From ZC4RG30 sp035556135 (GTDB lineage: Bacteria; Pseudomonadota; Gammaproteobacteria; Steroidobacterales; Steroidobacteraceae): DNA of 64,000 bases. Shown in pieces: positions 19,146 through 27,584 of the stretch (positions are counted from its first letter, which is position 1; every line of letters starts with the position of its first letter). The stretch covers positions 40,300-104,299 of the forward strand of contig DATMFO010000007.1 of assembly GCA_035556135.1 (NCBI GenBank). Reading direction: 5' to 3'. The notes under the pieces were generated by a model. That model saw nothing but the letters and a program-made list of their open reading frames with translations, was not told the DNA's origin and searched no databases. The position numbers and the translations under genes were made by a program.

Positions 19146-20537
19146 CTACTGCACCTCGTGCGGCTTGCCGGTGACGGGATGATCGAAGTGGAAGGGCACC
19201 ACCTGCAGCTTCGGGAAGGACTGGTACACCAGCGTGGGTGGCCGGTCCGGCGGCAGCGTGGTGCTGGGCGGATCCATGGGAATGGGCTTTGCCCCCCAGC
19301 CCTGCTCGTACTCGCCCCAGAAGGTCACGTGGTAATGCAGCTTGCTGATCTTCCACGTGCCGTTCTCGTTCACGTATTCGTTCTCGTAGATGCCACCGCC
19401 CCAGCGGCCCTGCCCTGCGCGCGACTGCAGCACATCATTGCGCCAGCGTGCCCTGGCCGTGCGGTTCTGCGCATCGACGTGGATGATGGGCTGCACCATC
19501 ACAAAGTTGTTCAGCTGCCCCTCCTGCAGGCCAGCCGGACCCATCAGTGACAACCCACGCTCGATGCTGGCCGGACCAACGTAGACGCCGCTCTGGCCGA
19601 ACTCATACGTGCCATTGCGGGAGAACAGCGCGGCCGCCTGCTTCCACTGGCCCTTGTCCACGTAATAGCCATAGATGCCATGCAGGTTTTCCACTGCGCG
19701 CAGTGACTGTGCGCGTGCCAGCTGCAGTTCCCTGGCGTCGGCCTCGGCTTCCAGCCTGCCCAGGGCGTCATCCGCACGCTTCGGGGAGGACTGGACGGGC
19801 GGACGGCCCTGGATGGCCGCCGGCGTGCTGCCGGCGAAGTGGTACGGGGGCACGTAGACCGCAGGAAATGCCGGATAGGCGGACGGCACCGGACTGTCAG
19901 GCGCAAATTCCTTTGCCACCGCCGATTGCGCCGTGAAGGTGCCCGGCTTCAGCACTGCCCAGCCACCCTGGTACGGCGCCTCGAAGTTCACGTAGTAGTC
20001 GCGCGCGGCGATCTTCCAGACGCCACCTTCCAGCAGATAGCGGTCTTCGATGATGGCGTCGCCCCAGATGGCGGCCTTCTTGTACTGGCCCAGCAGGCCC
20101 CACTCCCGCCAACGACCCTGTGCGCTTTTTCCATCTGCCGCGACGGTGATCACCGGCTGCAGCTGCATGCGCAGGTTGAGGCGGCCGAACGGCAGGCCCG
20201 GCCCCTCCTTCATGCTGCCACCACCATGACGGGTGAGCAGTTCGCGGATGCGTGACTTGCCGCGATAGATGCCATCGTTGCCCCAGCGGAAGGTGGCGTT
20301 GTCCGCGAAAAGATCAGCCGCCTCGCCGAAGTAGCCCTTGTCCACGTAGTAGCCGAAGGACCGGCCGATGCGCTGCAACTGCGTGACGGCTTCCACTTGC
20401 GCGGTCTGTTCCGCCATCGCGGCCAGCCGTTTCTTCAGCGCCGCGAGGCGCGCGTCATCAGATTGTGCCGCGCCGGCGATGCCGGCCGCGAGCGCCAGGC
20501 ACAGTGCCGGCAGCAGCCGGATCGATGCGAACTGCAT
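19146..20537 (-). CDS. Secreted protein with two SnoaL/NTF2-like domains
   Basis: A 463-residue exported protein (signal MQFASIRLLPALCLALAAG) with two copies of the domain seen in the next gene: IGRSFGYYVDKGYFGEAADLF with TFRWGNDGIYRGKSRIREL (about 55-110), and LHGIYGYYVDKGQWKQAAAL with YEFGQSGVYVGPASIE (about 285-335). Tails PPYHFAGS and PFHFDHPVTGKP end the two halves. This is an internal gene duplication. ATG at 20537 is preferred to TTG at 20543 because a GGGGG run stands at proper distance. It lies 38 bases after the PQQ dehydrogenase stop. Confidence 0.82.
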   Translation of the reverse strand: MQFASIRLLPALCLALAAGIAGAAQSDDARLAALKKRLAAMAEQTAQVEAVTQLQRIGRSFGYYVDKGYFGEAADLFADNATFRWGNDGIYRGKSRIRELLTRHGGGSMKEGPGLPFGRLNLRMQLQPVITVAADGKSAQGRWREWGLLGQYKKAAIWGDAIIEDRYLLEGGVWKIAARDYYVNFEAPYQGGWAVLKPGTFTAQSAVAKEFAPDSPVPSAYPAFPAVYVPPYHFAGSTPAAIQGRPPVQSSPKRADDALGRLEAEADARELQLARAQSLRAVENLHGIYGYYVDKGQWKQAAALFSRNGTYEFGQSGVYVGPASIERGLSLMGPAGLQEGQLNNFVMVQPIIHVDAQNRTARARWRNDVLQSRAGQGRWGGGIYENEYVNENGTWKISKLHYHVTFWGEYEQGWGAKPIPMDPPSTTLPPDRPPTLVYQSFPKLQVVPFHFDHPVTGKPHEVQ

Positions 20538-20575
20538 GTGCAATACCCCCTTGCTGTGTCTTCCGGGTCGCGCGG

Positions 20576-22708
20576 CTACTGCGGGTGCGCGCTCCCGGAT
20601 GCGATGTGGTCCTGGTAATCCTCGTTGGCGCGCGCGATGAGGTAGGCGTTGATGGCCTCCACGTCGGCTGGCTTGAGGATGTCCTTGAAGGGCTGCATCC
20701 CCTTCTCGCGCAGCGCCGGCGTGCTTTCGAGCACGATGTTGCTGAACTCGCGGCGGGTTTCCTGCGTCATCCAGCGCAGGTCTTTCAGGCCGCCGACGGC
20801 GTTCTCGCCATGGCAGCGCGAGCAGGTTTCACCGAACAGGCGGCGGCCCTCGCGGATCTGCTCTTCCGAGGCACGCAGCGGCGGCGGCGCGGGAATTTCC
20901 GACGGCGGCGGCAGCGGCGGCAGCTCCACCCCTTTGGCGTCGAGCCTGAACACCAGCAGCCTTGCGGGACCGAAACGCACGGGCGGACGCTCGGCCGACA
21001 GCCCGGCCACCGGCGATCCGCCCCAGCCCACGTTCACCGCGATGTACTGCACGCCATCGACCATGTAGGTCATGGGCCCTGCGATGGCGACGGTCTGCGT
21101 GTCCATCTCCCACAGCTTGGTCCCGTCGGTAGCCTTGTAGATGGCCAGCGTACGGTCGATGGTGCCCTGGACCAGCAGGTTGCCCGCCGTGGCCAGCACG
21201 CCGCCGGAGCCGGGGTACTTGTAGGGCACGCGGAACGCCTCGGTCTGCGTGACCGGATCCCAGGCCAGCAGATACCCCTTCTCGCGGCTGTCGGCGACCT
21301 GCTGCAGCTCGCGCCGGCGCGCCGGATCCGCCGTGAAGGAGTTGCCTGTGTTCGAGCGCCAGGGCACGAAGCGGAACTGCCCGTCGGGCACGCGTGCCTG
21401 CACCACCCACTGCTCCTGCGCCGGGAAATACACCAGCCCCGTGAGTGGTGAATAGGCCATGGGATGCCAGCTGTGCGCGGCCATCCAGGTAGGCGTCATC
21501 AGCTGCGGGGTCTCGGTGACGTACGAGCCGGGATTGACGATGGGACGCCCGGTCTTCATGTCGATTTCGGTGGCCCACAGGTTGGGCACATAGGTCTTCG
21601 CGGAGAGCAGCTCGCCCGTGGCGCGGTCGAGCACATAGAAGAAGCCGTTCTTCGGTGCCTGCATGATCACCTGGCGCTTGCGGCCGCCGATGTCGAGGTC
21701 CGCCAGCATCATCGGCTGTGTGCAGGTGAAGTCCCACTGCTCCTCGGGGACCATCTGGTAGTGCCACTTGTACTCGCCCGTGGTGGCATCCACGGCCACG
21801 ATGGAGCACAGGAAGAGGTTGTCGCCGCCGCCCGGCGAGCGGAAGGCCTGGATGTGCGGCGAGCCATTGCCCGTGCCGATGTACACCAGGTTCAGTTTCG
21901 GGTCGTACACCAGCGAGTCCCAGGCAGTGCCGCCGCCGCCGTACTTCCACCACTCCCCGCTCCAGGTCTTCGCCGCCATGGCCATCACGCTGTCGGAGGC
22001 TTCGCCGTCAGGTCCCTTCGCCGGATCACCCGGCACGGTGTAGAACTTCCACAGCTTCTTTCCGGTTTCGGCGTCATAAGCGCTCACGTAGCCGCGCACA
22101 CCGTAGTCCGCGCCGCCATTGCCGATCACTACCTTGCCGTCGAATACGCGCGGCGCGCCGGTGATCGAGTAGGGCCAGTCCGGCTCGAGCGTCTGCACCG
22201 ACCAGACCTGGCGGCCGGTCCTGGCATCGACGGCGATGAGCTGCCCGTCGAGCGCGCCGATGTACAGCTTGCCCTTCCACATCGCGATGCCGCGCGAGGT
22301 GGGACCGCAGCAGGCCAGGCGCGCCCATTGGCGATCCACCTTCGGATCGAAGCTCCAGAGCTTCTTCCCTGTGGTGGCCTCGTAGGCCGTCACCACGTTC
22401 CACACTGAGACGTTGTAGAGCACGCCATCGACGAACAGCGGGGTGGACTGCACGCCGCGGAAGGTGTTCAGGTCGTCGTACCAGGCCAGGCCCAGGCGCG
22501 ACACGTTCTGGTCATTGATGGCGGTGAGCGGGGAGAAGCGCTGCTCGTCCCAGGTGCGGCCATAGGACATCCACTGGCCTTCATTGGCGGTGGAATCGGG
22601 AACCTCCATGCGCGCGCGGGTGACGTCCCCGTGGGAATTCGTGGCGCAGGAACCAGCCAGCAACATGGCGGTAACGGCGATCGCCGTGGCTGCGAACCTC
22701 TTGGTCAT
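20576..22708 (-). CDS. Secreted PQQ- and haem c-dependent alcohol dehydrogenase, paralogue 1
   Basis: A 710-residue quinohaemoprotein: signal peptide, eight-bladed PQQ propeller (about 40-590), proline-rich linker and C-terminal cytochrome c with CSRCH (629-633). The vicinal cysteines C133-C134 (RLACCGP), the PQQ lysine K353 (APKNGFFYVLDR) and the catalytic-base Asp D264 (GGTAWDSLVYDP) are present. D264 is not followed two residues later by a second Asp, so a calcium rather than lanthanide enzyme is likely. The usual calcium Glu of GGAEYGVRG is Asp here (D201), and C301 and C329 are extra. It would oxidise an alcohol or aldehyde in the periplasm and pass electrons to a cytochrome. ATG at 22708 follows GGGGGAAAG. 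Confidence 0.9.
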   Translation of the reverse strand: MTKRFAATAIAVTAMLLAGSCATNSHGDVTRARMEVPDSTANEGQWMSYGRTWDEQRFSPLTAINDQNVSRLGLAWYDDLNTFRGVQSTPLFVDGVLYNVSVWNVVTAYEATTGKKLWSFDPKVDRQWARLACCGPTSRGIAMWKGKLYIGALDGQLIAVDARTGRQVWSVQTLEPDWPYSITGAPRVFDGKVVIGNGGADYGVRGYVSAYDAETGKKLWKFYTVPGDPAKGPDGEASDSVMAMAAKTWSGEWWKYGGGGTAWDSLVYDPKLNLVYIGTGNGSPHIQAFRSPGGGDNLFLCSIVAVDATTGEYKWHYQMVPEEQWDFTCTQPMMLADLDIGGRKRQVIMQAPKNGFFYVLDRATGELLSAKTYVPNLWATEIDMKTGRPIVNPGSYVTETPQLMTPTWMAAHSWHPMAYSPLTGLVYFPAQEQWVVQARVPDGQFRFVPWRSNTGNSFTADPARRRELQQVADSREKGYLLAWDPVTQTEAFRVPYKYPGSGGVLATAGNLLVQGTIDRTLAIYKATDGTKLWEMDTQTVAIAGPMTYMVDGVQYIAVNVGWGGSPVAGLSAERPPVRFGPARLLVFRLDAKGVELPPLPPPSEIPAPPPLRASEEQIREGRRLFGETCSRCHGENAVGGLKDLRWMTQETRREFSNIVLESTPALREKGMQPFKDILKPADVEAINAYLIARANEDYQDHIASGSAHPQ

Positions 22709-22790
22709 CTTTCCCCCGTGCGCCGGACCGGCGCCGTTCTTCTGCCCCGTGATGTTACCGGTGCCGGCGAGGAAGTGCCTGTCCCGGGAA

Positions 22791-23582
22791 TCATTGCGAG
22801 GCTTCGTGCCGCAACCTTTCGACTTCCGCATTCCCCAGGTAGCGCCGCACACCCACGTGCACCAGGTAGAGCACGGGAATCATCGCCACCGCCGCCAGCA
22901 TCTTGTAGGCGTAGTTCACCGAGCCCACGGCCAGGAACTGCGCCACCGGCCACTTCTGCGGCCCGATCACGAAGGCGATGTACAGCACGATGAAGCTGTC
23001 GAAGAGCTGCGAGACGGCAGTGGAGCCGGTGGCGCGCAGCCACAGCCAGCGCTCACCGGTGGCCTGCCGGATGCGGTGAAACACGGTGACGTCGATGAGC
23101 TGGCCGATCAGGAAGGCGGTGATCGATCCGGCGATGGTCCACATGCCCTGCCCGAAGATCAGCGCATACGCGCGCTGGATGTCCGGCACGCCGAGTTCGG
23201 CATTGGCCTCCACCCAGAAGCCGGCCGGCGCCAGGCGGATGGCCACCCAGGCCGCGAAGAACGCCCAGGCGATGAATGCCACTGCCAGCCAGGACACCAG
23301 GCGCACGCCACGCCGTCCGTAGTATTCATTGATCAGGTCGGTGAGCACGAACACCAGAGGCCAGTACACCACGCCGGCGGTGAACGACAGCGTGCCGGAG
23401 ACACCGAACAGGCTCCACTGCACCTCGTCCGTGCCCAGCGTGCGCTCGAGCGAGAAGATCTTCACGCCGACGAACTCGGCCAGCAGCGCGTCGGTGATCA
23501 GGAAACCGGCCAGCGCCAGGAACAGGCGCGTGGCGCGCGAATCAGCCAGGTGTGCCGGAGCTGCTGCCTGCGCCGGTGGCAC
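22791..23582 (-). CDS. yhhQ: YhhQ/VUT-family queuosine precursor transporter
   Basis: A 263-residue inner-membrane protein with about six to seven hydrophobic segments, of the VUT family (DUF165), which imports 7-cyano-7-deazaguanine or 7-aminomethyl-7-deazaguanine for queuosine in tRNA. Typical stretches are PLVFVLTDLINEYYGRRGVR, FLIGQLIDVTVFHRIR and GSTAVSQLFDSFIVLYIAF. The start is GTG at 23582, six bases after the sppA stop, with GAG upstream. No queuosine biosynthesis gene is in the window. Confidence 0.88.
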   Translation of the reverse strand: MPPAQAAAPAHLADSRATRLFLALAGFLITDALLAEFVGVKIFSLERTLGTDEVQWSLFGVSGTLSFTAGVVYWPLVFVLTDLINEYYGRRGVRLVSWLAVAFIAWAFFAAWVAIRLAPAGFWVEANAELGVPDIQRAYALIFGQGMWTIAGSITAFLIGQLIDVTVFHRIRQATGERWLWLRATGSTAVSQLFDSFIVLYIAFVIGPQKWPVAQFLAVGSVNYAYKMLAAVAMIPVLYLVHVGVRRYLGNAEVERLRHEASQ

Positions 23583-23588
23583 GGATCG

Positions 23589-25439
23589 CTACTCGGCGGC
23601 GCAGAGGCAGTGGGCCAGCGGGCGCCCGTCGGACATCAGGGCCTCGATGCGGTCAAACTGCTCCTGCAGCAGCGCCAGCGGCGCCGCCTGCACCTCGACC
23701 TCGCGCACGGCAGGACCCAGCACTGCTCCCGATACCCGCGCGCCCTGGATGCGCAGCTGCATGGCCAGCTGCTCGGCCCAGGTGAGCCGCGGCTCGATGC
23801 GCCGCACGCCGTAGCCGGGCTTGAGCCCCGCCAGTTCCGCGGCGGCCTTCACGGCATCCTCGTAACCACCGATGGTGTCGACCAGGCCCAGCCGGTGTGC
23901 CTCGCTGCCGATCCACACCCTGCCCTGCGCCACCGCCTGTGCCTCCTCGCGGGTCTTGCCGCGCCCGTCGGACACATGGCCCAGGAACACGTCGTAGATG
24001 CGCTGCACGGACAGCTGCGCGTAGTCACGCAGCTCAGGGCTCATCGGACGGTCGATGCGCATCGTGCCCGACAGCGGCGTGGTGCCCACGCCATCGACAC
24101 CGACGCCCACCTTGTCGAGCGTGCGGTTGAAAGTGGGAATGGCGGCGTAGACGCCGATCGACCCGGTGAGCGTGGTCGCGCTGGCGAAGATGCGGTCGGC
24201 GGGCGCCGCCACGTAGTAGCCGCCGGACGCGGCCAGGTCGCCCATCGACACCACGACCGGCTTGCCCGCGCCGCGCAGCGCGACCACCTCGCGCAGGATC
24301 ACTTCGGAGGCGAGCGCACTGCCACCGGGGCTGTCCACCCTCAGTACCACCGCGGAGATGTCCTTGTCCTCACGCGCCTGGCGCAGCAGGCCGGCAATGG
24401 TCGCGCCGCCCACCGTGCCGGAAGGCTGCTCCCCGTCGAGGATCGTGCCGCTGGCCAGCACCACACCCACGCTGCCGGCGCCGTGATGTGCGAGCCGCCG
24501 CGCGGCATGCCTCAGCTGCACGTAGTCGCCGTAGTTGATGCGGGAGTAGTCCTGGCCCTTGTGGTCGGGGCCGGCCAGCTCGGCCAGGCGCTCGGTGATG
24601 CCATTGGCGTCGCGCAACCCGTTGACCAGGCCCGCCTCCAGCGCCACACGCGCCGAATCGCCGCCATTGCTGCGCAGCGCGTCCACGTAACCGGAGGCGT
24701 ACTGCTCGATCATCTCCGGGTCGAGCCCGCGCGCTTCGCCCACCGCTTTCTTGTAGGCATCCCAAAGCGCGTTGAGGTAGGCGAGGCTTGCCTCGCGGTC
24801 CTGCGGGGACATGTTCTGCCGCACCAGGTCTTCAGCGGCGGTCTTGAAGTTGTTGTCGTCCGGACGGAAGAGATGCACGTCCACGGCCAGCTTGTCGAGC
24901 AGGCCCTTGTAGTACATGCGGAACTGGCCGTAGCCGTCGATCAGCACCTCGCCCATGGGATCGAGGTAGATCTCGTCCGCATGCGCCGCGACGTAGTAGC
25001 GCGCGCGCGTCAGCGAGGTGCCCCACGCGATGATCTTCTTGCCGCTGGCGCGGAACTCGCGCATCGCGGCGGTGACCTCTTCCAGCGTGGGCTGGCCGGC
25101 GCCGGTGAGGTAATCCAGCTGCAGCGCGATGGCTGCAACGCGATCGTCGCCGGCCGCAGCGCGAATGGCGTCAGTCAGGTCCCACAGCAGGGTTTCGGAC
25201 TGGCCCGCGCCGCGGGCCTCGTTGAAGGCAATGGTCAGCGGATCGCCGGTGCGCTGCTCCACGATCTCCCCGTAGGGCTGGATGAGCAGCGCGCCGCGCG
25301 CCGGCAGCTGGGGCACGCCACCACGCAGCGCCCCGATGATGAACCCGAAGATCAGCAGCAGCAGCAGCAGGTGCAGGATCCGGCGCAGCACATCCAGGCC
25401 GCGCCAGACACCCCGGAAAAATCCGCCTGCCGATGCCAT
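23589..25439 (-). CDS. sppA: Signal peptide peptidase SppA, 67K type
   Basis: A 616-residue membrane-anchored serine protease that degrades leftover signal peptides. One N-terminal membrane segment (LHLLLLLLIFGFIIGAL) is followed by two S49 domains. The general-base lysine is in NNFKTAAEDLV (about K198) and the nucleophile in GDLAASGGYYVAAPADR (about S405), as in the E. coli Ser-Lys dyad formed across the tandem domains. RVDSPGGSALASE and LTGSIGVYAAIPTF are further family marks. It lies 17 bases behind rplS and is probably read through from that operon. Confidence 0.95.
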   Translation of the reverse strand: MASAGGFFRGVWRGLDVLRRILHLLLLLLIFGFIIGALRGGVPQLPARGALLIQPYGEIVEQRTGDPLTIAFNEARGAGQSETLLWDLTDAIRAAAGDDRVAAIALQLDYLTGAGQPTLEEVTAAMREFRASGKKIIAWGTSLTRARYYVAAHADEIYLDPMGEVLIDGYGQFRMYYKGLLDKLAVDVHLFRPDDNNFKTAAEDLVRQNMSPQDREASLAYLNALWDAYKKAVGEARGLDPEMIEQYASGYVDALRSNGGDSARVALEAGLVNGLRDANGITERLAELAGPDHKGQDYSRINYGDYVQLRHAARRLAHHGAGSVGVVLASGTILDGEQPSGTVGGATIAGLLRQAREDKDISAVVLRVDSPGGSALASEVILREVVALRGAGKPVVVSMGDLAASGGYYVAAPADRIFASATTLTGSIGVYAAIPTFNRTLDKVGVGVDGVGTTPLSGTMRIDRPMSPELRDYAQLSVQRIYDVFLGHVSDGRGKTREEAQAVAQGRVWIGSEAHRLGLVDTIGGYEDAVKAAAELAGLKPGYGVRRIEPRLTWAEQLAMQLRIQGARVSGAVLGPAVREVEVQAAPLALLQEQFDRIEALMSDGRPLAHCLCAAE

Positions 25440-25456
25440 CGGTCAGCGGAAAGCCG

Positions 25457-25801
25457 TCAGACCTTCTCTTCGATGCGGGCGGCCTTGCCGGACAGGTCGC
25501 GCAGGTAGTAGAGCTTGGCGCGGCGCACGTTGCCGCGACGCTTCACCGAAATGCTGTCGATCGACGGGCTGTGCAGCTGGAACACGCGCTCCACACCCTC
25601 GCCGTGGCTGATCTTGCGCACGGTGACCGAGGAGTTGAAACCGCGGTTGCTGCGCGCAATCACCACGCCTTCGTAGGCCTGCACGCGCTCGCGATCGCCT
25701 TCCTTCACCTTCACGTTCACCACGATGGTGTCGCCGGTGCGGAAATCGGGCACCTCGCGCGTGGCGCGCTCGGCTTCGATCTGCTGGATGATGTGGTTCA
25801 T
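25457..25801 (-). CDS. rplS: Ribosomal protein L19
   Basis: A 114-residue L19 of the large subunit, located at the 30S-50S interface. It matches the family throughout: FRTGDTIVVNVKVKEGDRER, QAYEGVVIARSNRG, FTVRKISHGEGVERVF-like segment (SSVTVRKISHGEGVERVFQL in part) and RRGNVRRAKLYYLRDLSGKA. ATG at 25801 overlaps the trmD stop (ATGA). Last ribosomal gene of the rpsP-rimM-trmD-rplS operon. Confidence 0.98.
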   Translation of the reverse strand: MNHIIQQIEAERATREVPDFRTGDTIVVNVKVKEGDRERVQAYEGVVIARSNRGFNSSVTVRKISHGEGVERVFQLHSPSIDSISVKRRGNVRRAKLYYLRDLSGKAARIEEKV

Positions 25802-26547
25802 GGTTCGTTCTGCCTTTCCTGCAAATATCCGTTCAAGAGCTCGATCTCCTCGTCGGTGCCGGGCCGCCGCGCCACCAGCAGGTCCGGGCGTCGCCGCCAG
25901 GTCCTGCCGAGGGCCTGCTGCAGCCGCCAGCGCCTGATGCGCTCGTGGTCGCCGCCGGCCAGCACCTCTGGCACCTTGAGCCCCGCGAACTCCTCGGGCC
26001 GGGTGTAGTGCGGCCAGTCCAGCAGACCATCCGCAAAACTTTCCTCGACACTCGAACGCGCGTCGTTCAAGGCGCCTTCCATCAACCTCGCCACCGCGTC
26101 GATCACGATCAACGCCGGCAGCTCGCCACCGGAGAGCACATAGTCGCCCACCGACAGCTCCTCGTCGATCGACGTCGCGATCACGCGCTCGTCGATCCCT
26201 TCATATCGTCCCGCGACCAGCACCACGCCCGGCTCGCCCTTCAGCGCCTCGGCCCTGGCCTGATCGAACCTCCGGCCCTGGGCCGAGAGGTAGATCCGCC
26301 GGCTGCCCGCCGGCACCCTCTGCATCGCCGCGGCAATGGCCGCGGTGAGCGGTTCGGGCTTCATCACCATGCCCGGACCGCCGCCATAGGGCCGGTCATC
26401 CACGGTGCGGTGCACGTCGGTGGTGTGGTCGCGCGGATCCTCCGTGCCCACCGACAGCAGCCCGCGGCGGATTGCCCGCCCCGTGATGCCGAACTCCAGT
26501 GCCTGGCGGATCATGGCGGGGAACAGCGTGACGACTTCGACTTTCAC
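25798..26547 (-). CDS. trmD: tRNA (guanine37-N1)-methyltransferase TrmD
   Basis: A 249-residue SPOUT methyltransferase that makes m1G37 in tRNAs reading CUN, CCN and CGG codons, which prevents frameshifting. The trefoil-knot motifs are VLVAGRYEGIDERVI and EELSVGDYVLSGGELPALI, and the N-terminus is VEVVTLFPAMIRQALEFGIT. Overlaps with rimM (ATGA) and rplS suggest tight coupling. Standard length. Confidence 0.98.
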   Translation of the reverse strand: MKVEVVTLFPAMIRQALEFGITGRAIRRGLLSVGTEDPRDHTTDVHRTVDDRPYGGGPGMVMKPEPLTAAIAAAMQRVPAGSRRIYLSAQGRRFDQARAEALKGEPGVVLVAGRYEGIDERVIATSIDEELSVGDYVLSGGELPALIVIDAVARLMEGALNDARSSVEESFADGLLDWPHYTRPEEFAGLKVPEVLAGGDHERIRRWRLQQALGRTWRRRPDLLVARRPGTDEEIELLNGYLQERQNEP

Positions 26548-27059
26548 AGCTCGGCCGGCCAGTCGACTTCGATCAACCGCTGCCCCGCGTCGATGTGCAG
26601 CAGGTACTGCTTCGACACCGGCAGCCAGTGCTCGCGTTCACCCTTCACCACCATCACCGCGCCGGCGGGCAGGTCGGCGAAATAGTCCACCCTGCCCAGC
26701 TCCACCTGCTCGACATTGCGGACCGTGAAGCCCACAAGGTCGTCGCGGTAGTGCTCCCCTTCCGCCAGTGGCGGCAGGTTCTCCCGCGCGATGCGCACCC
26801 ACCAGCCGGTCAGGGCCTGCGCCGCTGTCCGGTCGGTGATGCCTTCAAAGCGCACCCGCAGCCCGTTACGGTACGGCACGCCTTCCAGCAACCTGATCGT
26901 TCTTGTCGCGCCGTTGGGCGCGCTCAGCTGCCATTCCTCGTGGTCAAGCAGTGAGTCGGGTGGGTCGGTGAACGACCGGACCAGCAACCACCCGGCAATG
27001 CCATGCGGTGCTCCCACCTGGCCGAGCGTCAGCGCCGGCCCGGTGTGCTCACCTGTCAT
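26544..27059 (-). CDS. rimM: Ribosome maturation factor RimM
   Basis: A 171-residue 30S assembly factor that acts on the 16S 3' domain with S19. The N-terminal RimM barrel is LGQVGAPHGIAGWLLVRSFT and the C-terminal PRC-barrel part contains HYRDDLVGFTV and VKGEREHWLPVSKQYLLHID. It starts at 27059, four bases after the rpsP stop, and overlaps trmD. Confidence 0.96.
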   Translation of the reverse strand: MTGEHTGPALTLGQVGAPHGIAGWLLVRSFTDPPDSLLDHEEWQLSAPNGATRTIRLLEGVPYRNGLRVRFEGITDRTAAQALTGWWVRIARENLPPLAEGEHYRDDLVGFTVRNVEQVELGRVDYFADLPAGAVMVVKGEREHWLPVSKQYLLHIDAGQRLIEVDWPAEL

Positions 27060-27063
27060 GGTT

Positions 27064-27339
27064 TCAGGCCGCGGCAGCGCCCGCGTCCGCGACCGCCTGC
27101 TTGCGGTAGTCGCGCACCAGGTGGCTCACGCGCTCGGACAGCTGGGCGCCCTTGGACACCCAGTCGTCGATGCGAGCCAGGTCGAGCCGCAGCTTCGGCT
27201 CGGACTTGCGGGCCTTGGGGTTGAAGAACCCCACCTGCTCCAGGCCCTTGCCGCCCTGGCGCTGGCGATGGTCGGTCACGACCACGTGGAAATAGGGGGA
27301 ATTGCGCGAACCGCGCCGCGTAAGACGAATGATCACCAT
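27064..27339 (-). CDS. rpsP: Ribosomal protein S16
   Basis: A 91-residue S16 of the small subunit: MVIIRLTRRGSRNSPYFHVV, VTDHRQRQGGKGLEQVGFFN and RIDDWVSKGAQLSERV. It heads the operon and has a recognisable promoter 43 or so bases of leader upstream. ffh, which precedes rpsP in many relatives, is elsewhere in this window (41.5-42.9 kb). Confidence 0.98.
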   Translation of the reverse strand: MVIIRLTRRGSRNSPYFHVVVTDHRQRQGGKGLEQVGFFNPKARKSEPKLRLDLARIDDWVSKGAQLSERVSHLVRDYRKQAVADAGAAAA

Positions 27340-27388
27340 AAATCGGGTCCTGGCCTAAGTCTGTTAGGGCTACCGAAAAGAGCGCGGG

Positions 27389-27417
27389 ATTCTACGCAGA
27401 TCAACGGCTTGGGGCAA
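27389..27417 (-). promoter_or_regulatory. Promoter of the rpsP operon
   Basis: On the minus strand a -35 TTGCCC (27417-27412) is followed after exactly 17 bases by a -10 TAGAAT (27394-27389). Transcription would begin near 27382 and give a leader of about 43 bases before rpsP. The same -35 hexamer and spacing occur at the rpsF promoter. Confidence 0.7.
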
Positions 27418-27505
27418 ATGAAGTGACACCGGAGGCTGCCTTCGGCAGTGGTAAGAGAGGACCTTGCCGGCGGACTGATACGGGCGGAATGCGGTCCGGT
27501 CCTTG

Positions 27506-27522
27506 GGTTATGTCAAATAACC
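27506..27522. repeat. Short inverted repeat between rpsP and the TIGR00266 gene
   Basis: GGTTAT (27506-27511), five bases, ATAACC (27517-27522), in an otherwise GC-rich divergent gap. It lies 63 bases before the ATG of the TIGR00266 gene and could be an operator for that gene. On the minus strand it contains TTGACA. No regulator can be named. The rest of the 245-base gap (27340-27584) holds the rpsP promoter and leader and nothing else I can recognise. Confidence 0.3.
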
Positions 27523-27584
27523 ACTGCCGCCTGCGACCCTTCCCTGTCTCATACGCGCCCGACCTGATTCACGGAGCCTCACCC

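Noticed and set aside
20576..22708. Lanthanide-dependent (XoxF-like) assignment of the PQQ dehydrogenases
   Set aside because: The residue two positions after the catalytic Asp is not Asp (WDSL and WDSI), and a fused cytochrome c points to the QH-ADH type.
22584..25508. 974-codon plus-strand frame across sppA and yhhQ
   Set aside because: It is antisense to two genes with intact catalytic or transporter motifs and its translation is His/Arg/Gly-rich without homology.
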